From positions 62,001 to 126,000 of the forward strand of contig CACVBU010000083.1 in NCBI GenBank assembly GCA_902728285.1: a stretch of DNA of 64,000 nucleotides, in the 5' to 3' direction. The translations under genes were made by a program, and so were the position numbers. The stretch is from Clytia hemisphaerica (taxonomy: Eukaryota; Cnidaria; Hydrozoa; Leptothecata; Clytiidae). Below are positions 9,301 to 19,333 of this stretch, piece after piece (within the stretch, counting starts at the first letter, position 1; each line of letters starts with the position of its first letter). Under the pieces are notes generated by a model, which worked only from the letters and a program-made list of their open reading frames with translations, was not told the DNA's origin and made no database searches.

Positions 9301-10880
9301 AATCATGTGATCTTTCAAGAGAGGAATATTTCACTGCTTTAAACATGGTTCAAAAGAAACTAACAGTGCTCTATAAAAGAAGTCCAAATGAAACTAATAT
9401 CGATCCATACAATACTGTAATGATTAGTATCTTACAATCCAACATGAATATTCAGTATGTGACAAACATGTATGCAGTGTTAGCTTATATTACTTCTTAC
9501 ATGTGCAAGCCAGAAAGAAATATGAGTGAACTCATGAAAAAGGCACACAAAGAAGCATCCGGAAAAGATGTAAAAGATAAATTACGTGCTGTTGGCAATG
9601 TCTTTCTAACTAAACGTGAAGTATCGACTCATGAAGCCATTAAGCGAACGCTGTCTTTGAAGATGAGAACTTCTAATATCAATGTAGAATTCGTTATAAC
9701 AGGCCCCAAAGAAAAACGTACACGAATCCTGAAAAGCCCATCTGAACTTACAAAACTTGACCCAGATTCCAAGAACGTTTACAAAAACAGTATGTTCGAT
9801 AAGTATGAGAATCGTCCTAACAAATTAAAATATATGTGCTTAGCAGACTTTGCTTCTATTTATACGTATCCAAAGAAAAATGAAAATGAAGAAGAAATAG
9901 AAGAACCAAATGAAACAGATGATGAAATAGTTGAAACTCTAGAGATGGATAACAATGCTCCAAAAACCATTACATTAAACAACGGAATGGGAAAAATGAG
10001 AAAACGAAGTCGTCCATGTGTAATACGTTATCACAAGGTCAGCAAACTCAAAGAAAGAAACGAATATTTCATGGTACTCCTCCAATTATTTATGCCTTGG
10101 GAAAATGAAAATGAATTAAAAGGCCAGTTTGCAACATTTGAAGAAAAATTCAATCAAGTAGAAAATGAAATCAAACCAAATATTCTAAAACACGATCCTT
10201 ATTTTGGTAGAATGGATGACGTCGATTTGAATGATATACATGTGTATGATAGTTCCGACTCTGAAAATAGTGACAACGAACAAGATGATGATTTTCGTAT
10301 TATTCACCCAGATTTGATTGATTTAGATTATGAAAATGATTCCAATGATGCAACTAATGAAGCCTCTTCAGTTACATTTACGACATCTGACCAAAATCTT
10401 ATTATGTCTCTTGATACATTTTACAATATGTGCTCCAACTTAAATGTAAAACAGCGAAATTTTTTCAATTTTGTGTTCAAGTATGTACTGACTCACAAAT
10501 TTTTAGAAAAAATACCATCAATTGAAAAACCAAATCCATTTAGACTTTTCTTAAGTGGTGGTGCAGGCGTTGGAAAAAGCTTTTTGATAAAATGTTTGAC
10601 AGAACAACTGAAAAAAATTCTGAAAGAACCAGGACAAAATATTGATAGAGAACCATCTGTTTTTGTAACAGCATCAACCGGTAAAGCGGCAGCAAATGTT
10701 GACGGTACTACTTTGCATTCAGCTTTCATGTTACCAGTCTATGATGAAGGAAGAGGAATTGTGCAAAAACGAAATTTAACTGGAAATGTATTACATGAAT
10801 TAAGGTTGAAATTCAAATATTTAAAGGTTTTATTGATTGACGAGATCTCAATGATAGGAATAGGAGTTTTGGCGATCTAA
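6327..10880 (+). CDS. Helentron replication initiator (HUH Rep) and N-terminal part of PIF1 helicase
   Basis: The frame continues from the USP ORF past its TGA; the first ATG is at 6483. In order: basic coiled-coil repeats of about 23 residues (6720-7245); a Cys-rich segment (CHICIKW, CDVCNTDC, CHSC) near 7400-7560 with the adjoining region found in Helitron proteins (PKHKGGQQGLKG); the Rep domain with FLTWTAALFKWTNII near 8650, the HUH motif EHVHAQIHI near 8926 and the two-tyrosine motif YITSYMCK near 9485; an acidic linker; then PIF1 helicase with Walker A GGAGVGKS at 10556-10579, TASTGKAA near 10670 and Walker B LLIDEIS near 10833. The protein nicks and transfers one strand (Rep) and unwinds DNA in rolling-circle-type transposition. 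The frame is lost at 10872-10880 inside the helicase, immediately after motif II, where an indel creates the TAA. Confidence 0.88.
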   Translation: MFIESSEIPNTFKIESKLVATDTNKPKEINTNDKLNYIDFSINQSSNIQTEKMMKNALLKELENQERKVTTSKNKLESDNIRSTPVKRKRNFKAASKKTAMKKARYNLDDVKKELFQDTDRKRKKDMRDNQEEFEKENVRKSDKLRKTSLRKNQSKLDKAKVRISDQLRKENLRKNLDESDKAKVRRSDQLRKENSRKNLDESKTTKYRKSASKRMENLRKSQDESKKTKDRKSASKRMENLRKSQDESKKTKDRKSASKRMENLRKIQDESDKAKVRRSDQLRKENLRKNLDESDKAKVREKDKTRKETYRLLNKSERKKEFDKVQGKSMVDPSITLTKAFEIVQQDFECAIKEGPTNKCHICIKWEYKGNGKRFLHKEYENLTMFELCDVCNTDCDSEKIYWICHSCDKAIKKEQLPVQAQANNLQLSPKLPELEELCPIEMMLVSQIIPFMFIVPKHKGGQQGLKGQCVMVPANLDKIQKVLPRVCYDEFLISLALKRRLSDKSSVNKQNIRPAFVTKALQKVNKFYENVAPNSRWEDESLRSDPELWSLLTDKNAQPQEDESDSDDNIEGNDHNLERQMKNSNSSQPTLLYDIDGATISSDNAIDIAHQQSTTEITSDQVVNIAPCENEIPVSFYSEPDWEALAYPAHYPDAKNYFNSPRDKNITLSKYIHTRLKSSDDRFASDPQYIFSSLNWIESSNVASAISFSQQKHFQSDISAGRLMNPNNVRQMISDDQIFQNSFKNIRGTPQWCHNMMLDVLAKCRVYGPSTYFLTWTAALFKWTNIIKVVATQYGENLSDEDVNRMDWSQKIQYFKRNPVTVARQIDHVFNKVFPKMLMNGMHPIGQILNYDDRREFQHRSGLEHVHAQIHIKDAPVIDENDSSKDNQVIDFIDRYITCSLPDKEEYPKLYELVNTVQKHHHTTTCRKKSGSRCRFKAPWPPCEETQIIRGKQIDKNDYKASKKILDKVLDEINNCNSDLQDVTLDDLLQSCDLSREEYFTALNMVQKKLTVLYKRSPNETNIDPYNTVMISILQSNMNIQYVTNMYAVLAYITSYMCKPERNMSELMKKAHKEASGKDVKDKLRAVGNVFLTKREVSTHEAIKRTLSLKMRTSNINVEFVITGPKEKRTRILKSPSELTKLDPDSKNVYKNSMFDKYENRPNKLKYMCLADFASIYTYPKKNENEEEIEEPNETDDEIVETLEMDNNAPKTITLNNGMGKMRKRSRPCVIRYHKVSKLKERNEYFMVLLQLFMPWENENELKGQFATFEEKFNQVENEIKPNILKHDPYFGRMDDVDLNDIHVYDSSDSENSDNEQDDDFRIIHPDLIDLDYENDSNDATNEASSVTFTTSDQNLIMSLDTFYNMCSNLNVKQRNFFNFVFKYVLTHKFLEKIPSIEKPNPFRLFLSGGAGVGKSFLIKCLTEQLKKILKEPGQNIDREPSVFVTASTGKAAANVDGTTLHSAFMLPVYDEGRGIVQKRNLTGNVLHELRLKFKYLKVLLIDEISMIGIGVLAI
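6720..7245 (+). repeat. 69-bp coding tandem repeats (about 8 copies)
   Basis: A unit of about 69 bases encoding variants of DESDKAKVRRSDQLRKEN is repeated in tandem. Two subtypes alternate in blocks: SDKAKVRRSDQLRKEN and SKKTKDRKSASKRMEN. Copies are near identical at the DNA level, so recent expansion or gene conversion is likely. The reverse strand is also open by accident of composition. Confidence 0.85.
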
Positions 10881-10917
10881 ATAAACGATTACAGGAAATT
10901 AAACAAATCAAAGAGCC

Positions 10918-12543
10918 GGTGACGTTTCATTATTATTGATTGGTGATTTCTTTCAATTACCACCTATTAAACAAAACTCAATATACAAGACAAAACTTGA
11001 CTATGCTTGGGAAGAATTCAGACTTTATGAATTAGATGAAATTGTGAGACAAAGCGGAGATTCAGAATTTGCTGCATTGCTAAACAGACTTCGAGAAGGA
11101 AATCACACGCAAGCTGATATTGAAAAAATTCAGTCATTTGAACATACTGATACATCTGAATGGCCTGAGAATTTCATGAAAATGTACATCACAAACAACT
11201 TGAAAGATCAACAAAATGAAAAGAGCTTAAAATTGTTACAGGATTGGAATAATAAACGCACTTCAATTGCTAAAGATGAATCGAGACAAAAAGTAACTTT
11301 AAATAAGTATGTTCCAATTAACAAAACTGCTGGACTTCCAAAAGAATTGACCTTATGTGTTGGTGCTAGGGTTATGCTTACAATTAACAAAGATGTAGAG
11401 GATAAACTCATCAACGGATCCACTGGAATAGTGAAACATATCCAAGGCGTAAGAGATAACAAACCATGTGGCGTTATTTATGTTCAATTTGACAGTTCGT
11501 TATCCGGAAATAAATTGAAGAATCCAAGATTGAAAGGAGAATTAAAAACGTGTGTTCCAATTCTACCTGAAGTAAAAACATTCAAAACATCGAAGAATAT
11601 CTATGTGACAAGAAAGCAATTTCCACTAATCGTTGCTTTTGCTACAACAATACATAAAGCACAAGGTAGCACATTAGAATATGCTAGTGGAAATCTTGAT
11701 CAAACGACTAGAAGCGGAAAAGGATTAGCACCAGTTGGACCAGGATTACTTTATACACTTCTATCTCGTGCAACATCCAATGACAAAATTCATTTGCTAA
11801 ATTTCATTCCTGAGAGGCACATTGTGGTAAATTCAGAAGCAAAGAAAGAAATGGAAGAAATGAGAACAAATAAAGTGTTGTCAATATTACACCCACTTGA
11901 ACAAATGAAGGATAAAAATATGTGTCTGTACAATATTAGATCGTGGAATTTACATATCAATCATTTTCTTTCAAATGACTTGCATACATCTAAATGTTGT
12001 TTGTTATGTTTCACAGAGACTGGTAATAACGCTAGAGGAAACATCGAAGATAATGAAAAATTACAGCATTGGAAAACGATTCATCAGAGAACAGTCCATG
12101 GCTTAGCAATCAGTTACGATAGAAACCAAGTAAATGTGATAAAAGAACTTAACACTGATAGTGATTTAGAATTACTTCCACTTTTGTTGAGCATAAACGA
12201 CAAACACTATTTGATTGTTTTGATATTTAGACCTCCAACGAGCTCTGTTCCTTTATTTGCACAATCTCTTCAAATTGAACTTGATAGTCTACGGCAACAA
12301 ATTGACACGAAAAATTACTCAACCATTGTTCTTGGTGATTTCAATTTACCTGACAACAAAGAAATCGTTAATGAAGCACTACCACCAAATATCTTTCATC
12401 AAAGATGCAAACATCCAACACATGTTGATGGAAATATTTTAGATCTTATTTTTGACGATCATTGCGATACTCCAGCTCAATGGATGCCATCACCATACAG
12501 TGATCATTTTACTATTTTCACCGGTCTGGCAATAGAAAATTAG
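10918..12543 (+). CDS. Helentron helicase C-terminal half plus EEP (APE-like) endonuclease, after two frame breaks
   Basis: This is the continuation of the 6327-10880 protein. A short middle piece in another frame (about 10874-10915, DLNKRLQEIKQIKE) joins them, so there are two one-base frame breaks roughly 45 bases apart. The frame then holds helicase motif III (LLLIGDFFQLPPI), GARVMLTINKD, the TTIHKAQGSTLEYA motif and LLYTLLSRAT. After a linker it enters an endonuclease/exonuclease/phosphatase domain: CLYNIRSWNLHINHFLSN, CLLCFTET, VLGDFNLPDN near 12330, GNILDLIFDD and YSDHFTIF near 12500, ending with TAG at 12543. A C-terminal EEP nuclease is the hallmark of Helentrons as opposed to canonical Helitrons. 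The catalytic motifs of this half look complete. Confidence 0.88.
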   Translation, partial: GDVSLLLIGDFFQLPPIKQNSIYKTKLDYAWEEFRLYELDEIVRQSGDSEFAALLNRLREGNHTQADIEKIQSFEHTDTSEWPENFMKMYITNNLKDQQNEKSLKLLQDWNNKRTSIAKDESRQKVTLNKYVPINKTAGLPKELTLCVGARVMLTINKDVEDKLINGSTGIVKHIQGVRDNKPCGVIYVQFDSSLSGNKLKNPRLKGELKTCVPILPEVKTFKTSKNIYVTRKQFPLIVAFATTIHKAQGSTLEYASGNLDQTTRSGKGLAPVGPGLLYTLLSRATSNDKIHLLNFIPERHIVVNSEAKKEMEEMRTNKVLSILHPLEQMKDKNMCLYNIRSWNLHINHFLSNDLHTSKCCLLCFTETGNNARGNIEDNEKLQHWKTIHQRTVHGLAISYDRNQVNVIKELNTDSDLELLPLLLSINDKHYLIVLIFRPPTSSVPLFAQSLQIELDSLRQQIDTKNYSTIVLGDFNLPDNKEIVNEALPPNIFHQRCKHPTHVDGNILDLIFDDHCDTPAQWMPSPYSDHFTIFTGLAIEN

Positions 12544-13089
12544 AGTGTATATTTTTAAATATGTAATATCTTTTTTAGACATACTACAGTTTTTAGATTA
12601 TTTTGTAAATATATTTCAAATGATTTTATCATTCATTCAATTCAAACTTTCCTTACTTTGTAAATAATTTCAATATGAAAAATCCGATAAAATTTAATTT
12701 TTGTAGATACTGCGATAAATGTTTATCTAGTTAATTGATTTTTTTAAAGATTCCATGGGTAATGTAAATAATAATATTGTATAATAGTCTGAATTTACAA
12801 TGCAAATATTAAATCAATATTTTCACTTCCCTCCCCCAACCCATTCCCCCCGTCAACAATCGATGATGAGATATATTTAAACTGATGCATTATTTTACAT
12901 TAGTTACTATAAACTCTGACTGATTGTTGTCTATTTTCCCCTGTGTTTTATATCATCATGTACATCAAGTTACTGATTTCAACTTAAGTATTTTTTAATT
13001 ACAGTTTTTTAATAACGGTACTTAAAAAGCTCAAAAAAAATATTTTCAAAACTTCTACATTTTGCCTCAATTCTTATATATCAGTCTCT

Positions 13090-13211
13090 GTTTTAGTAAT
13101 TTTCCACCCAGGGCACTCTTATTCCAACCCCCCTCCCGTCAATTAGTTTTTGGATAAATTTCCAATCCCTCAACTTATTCCAGACCCCTCGCCTATTAGA
13201 GACCTAAGAGT
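13090..13211 (-). mobile_element. Remnant of the CTCTTAGGT-type TA MITE family
   Basis: The stretch ends with CCTATTAGAGACCTAAGAG followed by TA, and contains CTTATTCCAACCCCCCTCCC. These match in reverse the G-rich interior and the end of the better copies at 37682-37959 and 59635-59913. One end seems missing. Confidence 0.55.
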
Positions 13212-14363
13212 ACTTCTATATATTAATAGCGGTGCTTATTTGTGTGTCTGTGTGTCACCACTTTCGTTTTCGCTTTGTTTGTGTTTTAGAATTATGACTT
13301 TTAGTCTCTTGCTCCACAAATTTGTTCTATTGGATTCGCGCCATTTGCAAAAGATTTGATAATGACGATTGATATTTTGCAGATTTAACTACTCAGTACT
13401 TAACTGCTTGTATTGGTATCTTTTAATAAATGACATTGTATATTTAATGTCGGAAACATATATTTTTTGATAAGAATTATTTGACAACCTTTTAATGCAT
13501 CATAATATTATACTAAATTCTATAAGCTTTCAGTTCCTTTTTCGTCCTTAAAATTATCATGAAATAACATGCTGCGCACTTTTGGTCCAACAATGCATCG
13601 CGGTTAAATATTCTTTCTTCCTCGACAGTTTTTCGATGACACACGCACAGCATCAGATTATGGATTACATGTGTCTTTTGTTTTATTGAAATTAATAGTT
13701 GGCAATTAAATTATGCGGTATTAGATGTCAATTGTTTGGTTCTGATACATGTATTGGTAATTTAGTTCCAAATTATATAATTTTCAAATTACGGTGAGTT
13801 CTCAAGCTTGATAAAATATTATAGCTATAAACTCCATTTTTTTAATTTTCGCTGGCCTGTTCCATTGTATTTTTTTTTTGGCCCTCTATGACCAGGGGGG
13901 GAGTATACTCTGTAGTGGTTCTTTTTTTACAAACTCGACTCAAACAATGGTAAAAAGTAAAAAAGCAAGAAAATATTTTAGAAATTAGAAAAATGTTTTT
14001 GAAAATCTAAGAAATCGCTCTCTAAGCAAGGGGTCACCTATTTAACAATTTATTCTCTCTAAGGCGAAGTACACAAATAACTTGTGTTCGCGTCGTCCAA
14101 CCGACTCACTTTTGATCTGAAAAATCTGATTGTTTTTAGTCGGGAAGTCCCCGGATTTTTAGGTGATATTTTCTAAAGAACATTTTGCAGTTTTAGCGCT
14201 AGTTAGTTTTTAATCATCAAGCGTTTAAAACGATTTCTAACTGCAATTTTTTTTATGATTTTTTGCGCTTTCGAGTGCTACATATAACTGATTTTGCCGT
14301 ATCACGTGTAACAATAAAGAATGTCCTGTTTAGTACATTGAGTAACTTGCATCAGTGGAGGCT

Positions 14364-14512
14364 AACATGCATAGCCCTCAAATAAATGACCTGGCTGGTC
14401 ATTAAAATACAACTACGCAGCTCTGCTCGCAGCTCTACTCTACCATTTTTGTTTTGATTTAACTTTGTATCTTAATGACTTGGCGGTCATTCATTTGAGG
14501 GCTATGCATGTT
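14364..14512. mobile_element. Foldback MITE with about 40-bp inverted arms
   Basis: AACATGCATAGCCCTCAAAT at 14364 is matched in reverse by ATTTGAGGGCTATGCATGTT ending at 14512. The match continues inwards through a variable ATGACC...GGTCATT block, leaving a loop of about 65 bases. No gene inside. Confidence 0.7.
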
Positions 14513-14976
14513 TTTTGATAACAACAATTACATAACTCGTATTTCAGATATTTTTCATAAATGCAAAGTATTTTATTTTAAATATTTTTTACTAAAACAA
14601 GGTTAAACATCTCTTAAATAACCAGTCTTTATAAACACTATATATATATACCTATTTTGCATATTTCTGCATCTTCGACAACAAATGAAAAATAAATTAT
14701 CTTCCACACTTACTCCAAAATTTTGATTTCCAAAAGTTAGCAATTACCCTAAGGAAAGAATTTTCATAAAATTTAATTTCAGGATTACAGTACAAGACAA
14801 AAATTAGTTTGTTTGTTTGTTTGTTTTCAGAAATCAAATTCAGGATACACCCAAAAGCACAAAATTACACACCGCAATTTTTTTTTCAAAGATTTCTTCC
14901 CTTAGATTATTAGTTTTTATCCTCTGTAACAAATTGACAAAGGTTTTAATCTTGCTACCTTAATTTATCATTTCAG

Positions 14977-15693
14977 ATGGCTTCCCCAGCAAAAAAAAAA
15001 TTATTTCAATCTCCCTCTAAAAAACAACATCTTGAAGTTGCAAGATCAACAGTCGAATTCTCCGTCAAAAACTTGTCCGATGTGATTACCAAAATGTCAC
15101 CAAGAAAAGGGTCGTCCCACAACACCAAGTGGTTTCAATTTGCTGCTATAAACAAGGAAGGCTTCAAACGTGGGGTTTCCTTCTTTCCCTCACTCCATCA
15201 AAAACTTGCCGAATCTAACAACAACAACAAAATAGCTGTAAAGTTTATAAATGTTATCGAAGAGAACAATGAATACAAACTTGATGCAGAAACACGACTT
15301 GTGGAAACCATTCCTTTACAAAATCCGTACACAATTAAACATGAAAAAATCAAACCTATCAATGACTTAATTTTTGCATTAGACATTGGTTCACTGACAT
15401 CAATCAAAGGACAGGTTGTCAACACAGACATTAAGAGAAATATCAACTCAACGCTTTACTTTTATCATTTACGCGATAATACTAACACAATACAGTTAGT
15501 ATCATATAAGCAATTGGATTTGGAAAAAGGCAAGTCTTATTCTATTTTTAATGTACATCTTTCTAGCTTTGGTCAAAACAGACAACTTGATTGCACATTA
15601 AACACCTCGATAGAAGTAAACAACAAGTTTGAATTGAAACAAAATCAGGAAAGTGAAAGTTCCAATTTCAAAAAATCAAAACCCTCACTGTAG
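14977..15693 (+). CDS. RPA-like OB-fold protein of the Helentron
   Basis: ATG at 14977 directly follows an acceptor-like TTTCAG, so a spliced 5' leader is possible. The 238 residues begin with a basic stretch (MASPAKKKLFQSPSKKQ). They continue with KWFQFAAINKEGFKRGVSFFP and an OB-fold-like stretch (ALDIGSLTSIKGQVV ... TLYFYHLRDNTNTIQLVSY), as in single-strand DNA-binding domains of RPA-type proteins carried by Helitrons. It probably protects displaced single strands during transposition. The frame ends with TAG at 15691-15693, but the neighbouring frame is open across this point (KIKTLTVVDERNCLSC) and leads into the zinc-finger piece. A one-base frameshift therefore probably splits one original protein. 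Confidence 0.65.
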   Translation: MASPAKKKLFQSPSKKQHLEVARSTVEFSVKNLSDVITKMSPRKGSSHNTKWFQFAAINKEGFKRGVSFFPSLHQKLAESNNNNKIAVKFINVIEENNEYKLDAETRLVETIPLQNPYTIKHEKIKPINDLIFALDIGSLTSIKGQVVNTDIKRNINSTLYFYHLRDNTNTIQLVSYKQLDLEKGKSYSIFNVHLSSFGQNRQLDCTLNTSIEVNNKFELKQNQESESSNFKKSKPSL

Positions 15694-15992
15694 TGGATGA
15701 ACGTAATTGTTTGTCATGCAAAATGCCTATTCCTTCGAACCTATTTGATGAAGATGACATATACACATGTCCCAATTCAGATTGCAGCATTATGTCATCT
15801 GAAACGACGTCACACAAAGGCGTTGTTTGCACTGTGCAGATTAATGGTAGTGATGTTGTAGAGGAGTTCTTTCTAGATAAAGAGTTGGTTGATAAAAATG
15901 GTGGGCCTAAACAATTGAAGAAAAAACACTTTCAATTCAGCTTGGATGGAGAGGAGGTTATCGATGTAAAGGAGATTATCGATCCGATGTAA
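15693..15992 (+). CDS. C-terminal zinc-finger part of the RPA-like protein
   Basis: Frame open from upstream of 15693 to TAA-less end TAA/TGTAA at 15992; no ATG of its own. It carries CLSCKMPIPSNLF ... YTCPNSDCSI, a CxxC-x(n)-CxxxxC zinc ribbon like the C-terminal DNA-binding domain of RPA1, followed by CTVQINGSDVVEEFFLDKEL. The Helitron RPA on the minus strand at 27235-27678 has the same layout (CRKCKRKL ... CSCSNC, then VDVLLVNGEEITVTIF). I read this as the tail of the protein at 14977, displaced by a frameshift in the A-rich stretch before 15690. Confidence 0.65.
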   Translation: MDERNCLSCKMPIPSNLFDEDDIYTCPNSDCSIMSSETTSHKGVVCTVQINGSDVVEEFFLDKELVDKNGGPKQLKKKHFQFSLDGEEVIDVKEIIDPM

Positions 15993-16538
15993 AGGAAGTT
16001 AACAATTAGGTTACATTTAGCATTTAAAGTTTACTTTTTGCCTCTAAAGGTTCTATTCTGTCTACATATTTCTTCTGTATTTTAGAACTGCATTTATTTT
16101 TTAACTTTTATAGTAAAAAGTTTAAGATTTCAGTCTAATTTTTGATACAAATAGATTTTGCTTTTAAGAGTTTGCCAGACTTTGTGTGTCTGAAGAGTCT
16201 TTTGTTTACATCATATATAAAAGCTTAAAAAACAACAAACAATTAGAGTATGCCTTTTAATAAATTTGAAAGCATAAAGTTATACCTTTTAAAGAGAAGA
16301 AATTTTTGTGGAATTTAATTTTGCGGTTTTTTAAGAGCTTCAATGTTAAAAGTTTCGCGGAATTTAATTTTGCGGTTGACAGTATTTTCATTTCGAAATA
16401 TACGCTAATGTTGCTCAAAAAATACCAATTTTGAAGGTGAATCTTTAAATTCAAAATTTTTCGTCTTTCACAGAATTTAATTTTGCGGTTGACACTCAAA
16501 ACTGCAATATTTAATCCCGCAAAAATTTCTTCCCTTAA
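15993..16538. repeat. Gene-free stretch with three AATTTAATTTTGCGGTT repeats
   Basis: No gene. The phrase AATTTAATTTTGCGG occurs near 16312, 16361 and 16474, the last two continuing as TTGACA. These look like pieces of a dispersed repeat related to the GCAAAATTAA phrases at 17.1-17.5 kb. Confidence 0.5.
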
Positions 16539-16913
16539 GCTTGGTACTCACTTGTTGAAAAAGTTTAACACTAAACGCCGGCGTATAACTTTATACGCAC
16601 GTGTCTAAAACCATATAAGATCTCTAGTGAGTACACGCGTTTATCAAACTTAGGAAAAAAATATTTAAACGCCCATATAAAAAAATTTTGATATGTGCGT
16701 TTAAAGTTCAAAGGCACTGCCAATGTAAACAAGATTAATTCTTTTCAATTCTTTTGTAATTTTTGGTTTTTACTTTCGATTTCGTTTCACTTTTTCCCTC
16801 TTTCTCTATCTCTCTTTGCTAAAAAGCTCCCAGTGAGTACATAGATGATCTGAAAAGTTAAACGCGTGCGTCTAGTGTTAAACGCCAATTTTTTTAATAA
16901 GTGAGTACCAAGC
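16539..16913. mobile_element. MITE with TIR GCTTGGTACTCAC
   Basis: GCTTGGTACTCACTTGTTGA at 16539 is mirrored by GTGAGTACCAAGC ending at 16913; the arms stay similar for about 40 bases (GTTTAACACTA, CTAGTGTTAAACGC). TTAA precedes the element and TTTAA follows it, so a TTAA or TA target is possible. Inner copies of AGTGAGTACA suggest older rearrangement. No coding capacity. Confidence 0.75.
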
Positions 16914-17099
16914 TTTAAAGGTATCTTATAATAAAATCGAAATGAATGGTTTGTTTTGATTAAAACTTGTTTAATATCTAAACTTCACTTTGAGAGATGA
17001 AAACAAAAAACAAACTGCATTTATTTTGATCAATCTAATAAAGCTATACTTGTATTTCCTCACTGAACGTAAAGCAAAATTCTTTGTCCATGGTGTTTA

Positions 17100-17480
17100 T
17101 TTGTACTTTATTTGTATTAATTTTTGCCGGATAAAATCTTGCGATATAAATTTTTGTGATACTTATTTATGCGAATTTGGCCACCATTCACAAAAATTAA
17201 TCCGGCAAAACTTTTAAAAAACAAGCATTCGCAAAAATTATCTCGTAACGTTTTCAAAAACAGGCGTCCTGCAAAATTAAGTTTCGGAAAATTTTAAAAG
17301 TTACAGATTTATGGATAGTTTTATACAAAAAAATCATTCCAAAAAACACTTATTGGTATCATAATTTTTTCTAGATCACCATCATTCACAAAAATTATAG
17401 TATCGCAAAATACAGTTTTTTCAGCCTTCATTCGCAAAAATAATAATGTTGCAAAAGTTTATCCCACAAAACTTAATACA
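17100..17480. repeat. Cluster of CATTCGCAAAAATTA-type inverted and direct repeats
   Basis: TTTTTGCCGGATAAAATCTTG near 17120 is mirrored by AAAAATTAATCCGGCAAAAC near 17192. Phrases of the form CATTC(G/A)CAAAAATTA recur near 17188, 17227, 17392 and 17430. It reads as a foldback or MITE remnant. No gene. Confidence 0.5.
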
Positions 17481-18124
17481 AATATAATGGTAACTGACTT
17501 TGACAAGAAATACCTCCCTTTTGATAATAAACACTATACCCAAAGTTTAGTTATTATGATAAACAATTGTCACATTGTTATTTTTGGAAGCATTATTTTG
17601 ATGCTTCTTTTTACCTTTTTATTTTGTATTTACTTGCAAGTCTTTTGATTTTATTTGCTTTTAAAAAAATTTTAAGTTTCTTGTTTCTTCTGTCCTTTAA
17701 TACAAAAGATATTCTTAGTTTATGTTAATTTTCCTGACTGACATTTTTGTAAGTTTCAAAGTTTCCTGCTTGTGTTCTGAGCTGTTCTGTGTGATAACTT
17801 GGCATGTATGTTTAGTTGAATTTTATTTGAATTTTTTTTTTCAATTAGAATTCAAGCAAAAGTAACAACACAAATACTATCAAAAGAAATTTTGCTTAAA
17901 TAGGAAGACATCATATTACATCATTGAATGATCATTTATTGAAATGCACTGTTTGTTTCCCAATACCTTCGCTGAGTTTCTGTTTCAATTTTTTCATCAA
18001 AGACATACAAGTATTTCAACAACTTAAATTTGCATCACATAAAATGTGCCATCTGAAATCGACTATTTCTATGCATGGCTGACACCTTCGGCACCTGACA
18101 ACTTTTTAGATTTCAAGTTCTATC

Positions 18125-18573
18125 CAGGGTTCAGACAGACCCTGGAAAACCTGGAAAACCTGGAAAACCTGGAAATATGATAAATTTTCAGAAAAATCAG
18201 GGAAACTCAAGGAAACCCAGGGAAAATTTTTTTTTCCCAGTCTGCTCAGGGAAACTCAGGGAATTTTATTTTTTGAAGAAAGAATGGAAAAAACAGATTT
18301 AAAAGTTTTTTTTAGTTTTAAAGTGTTTATTCATATGCAGTATTTGTAGCTTTTAATTTTTACCTTAGGTTTACCATTTGATTTGTGTGCCTTTTGTTTA
18401 AAGATACATCTCTTTTGACTCTGCTTAGTTTTTATGGTTTGCTTGATACTCAGGGAAAAAATAGGGGAAAAATAGCTAAAATGAGGAATTTCTCAGGGAA
18501 AAAACCTTTGAAAATTGATTAAAATTCAGGGAAACTCAGGGAATTTTATTTTCGAAGATCTGTCTGAACCCTG
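18125..18573. mobile_element. 449-bp TIR element (CAGGGTTCAGACAGA) with 6-bp target duplication
   Basis: CAGGGTTCAGACAGA at 18125 is mirrored by TCTGTCTGAACCCTG ending at 18573. TCTATC flanks both sides (18119-18124 and 18574-18579). The interior repeats CTGGAAAAC and CAGGGAAACTCAGGGAA. The CAGGG ends resemble hAT-type MITEs, although those usually make 8-bp duplications. Non-coding. Confidence 0.8.
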
Positions 18574-19333
18574 TCTATCTGTTTCAATGCAAATGAACAG
18601 CATGTCTCCTAAGGGAACAAGTCAGAATATTTGGCATGAAATTTAGCATCTTTTATTGAAAAGGTTATCAAGTGGTCATTTGCTTGCACACATAGTAGAC
18701 TATTTGGAGTCTTTCTTTTGGAGGGGATTGTTGGTATAGGTGGAACACAATCTTTTACACTAAGTTGCCGGTTTAATTTATTGTTCGAACAGAATCTTTG
18801 ATGTGAACTAGTGGAGTAGGAAAACATGTAAGAAACATTTTTAAGGCTCAAAAGGCCGATTTCTTAAGAAATATTGAGGCTGCTTGGTAAAACTAGTTTC
18901 TTAAAAAGAAACGTGTATTGCATTGTAAAGTTGCAAATGTATCCAAGAAATTTATATACCGCCTGACATAGAAGCTTCATTTTGGTTGGAACTAAATTTG
19001 GATTTTTATAAAACCGCAAAATCTGTTAAACTTTCTTGTTAAAATTGATAGCTCCAGGGTGGGAATTTAATTTGATGAATGACATATATTTTTATGTGAT
19101 AATATAGTTTTCATATTAAATTTTGTCAGTATATACATTTTTGTTGTAATTTACCTTTGCGAAAAGTTAGTTCCCCGCAAAATTTGTACTGTAGAAAAAT
19201 CAATATATTGCTGATTTTAAATGTATACTTTAATAAATTTGCGAGAATAGGTTATAAATAATTTTTCGCAAATTATGTAATATACACCAAAATAAATTAG
19301 AATTAAATAAATTATTTTTAGAATTTGTGTTAT

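Larger units (their letters stand above)
12544..14976. other. Gene-free AT-rich stretch between the Helentron Rep and RPA genes
   Basis: No gene seen. It holds a MITE remnant (about 13090-13211), a foldback element (14364-14512), short AT repeats near 14640 and a (GTTT)n run near 14807-14826. The Helentron may extend through this stretch, since an RPA gene follows on the same strand, but I could not find the element's 3' terminus. Confidence 0.5.

Noticed and set aside
17100..17480. Regular spacing of CATTCGCAAAAATTA words, considered as a CRISPR-like array
   Set aside because: Repeats are degenerate and inverted as well as direct, spacers are irregular, and the genome is eukaryotic.
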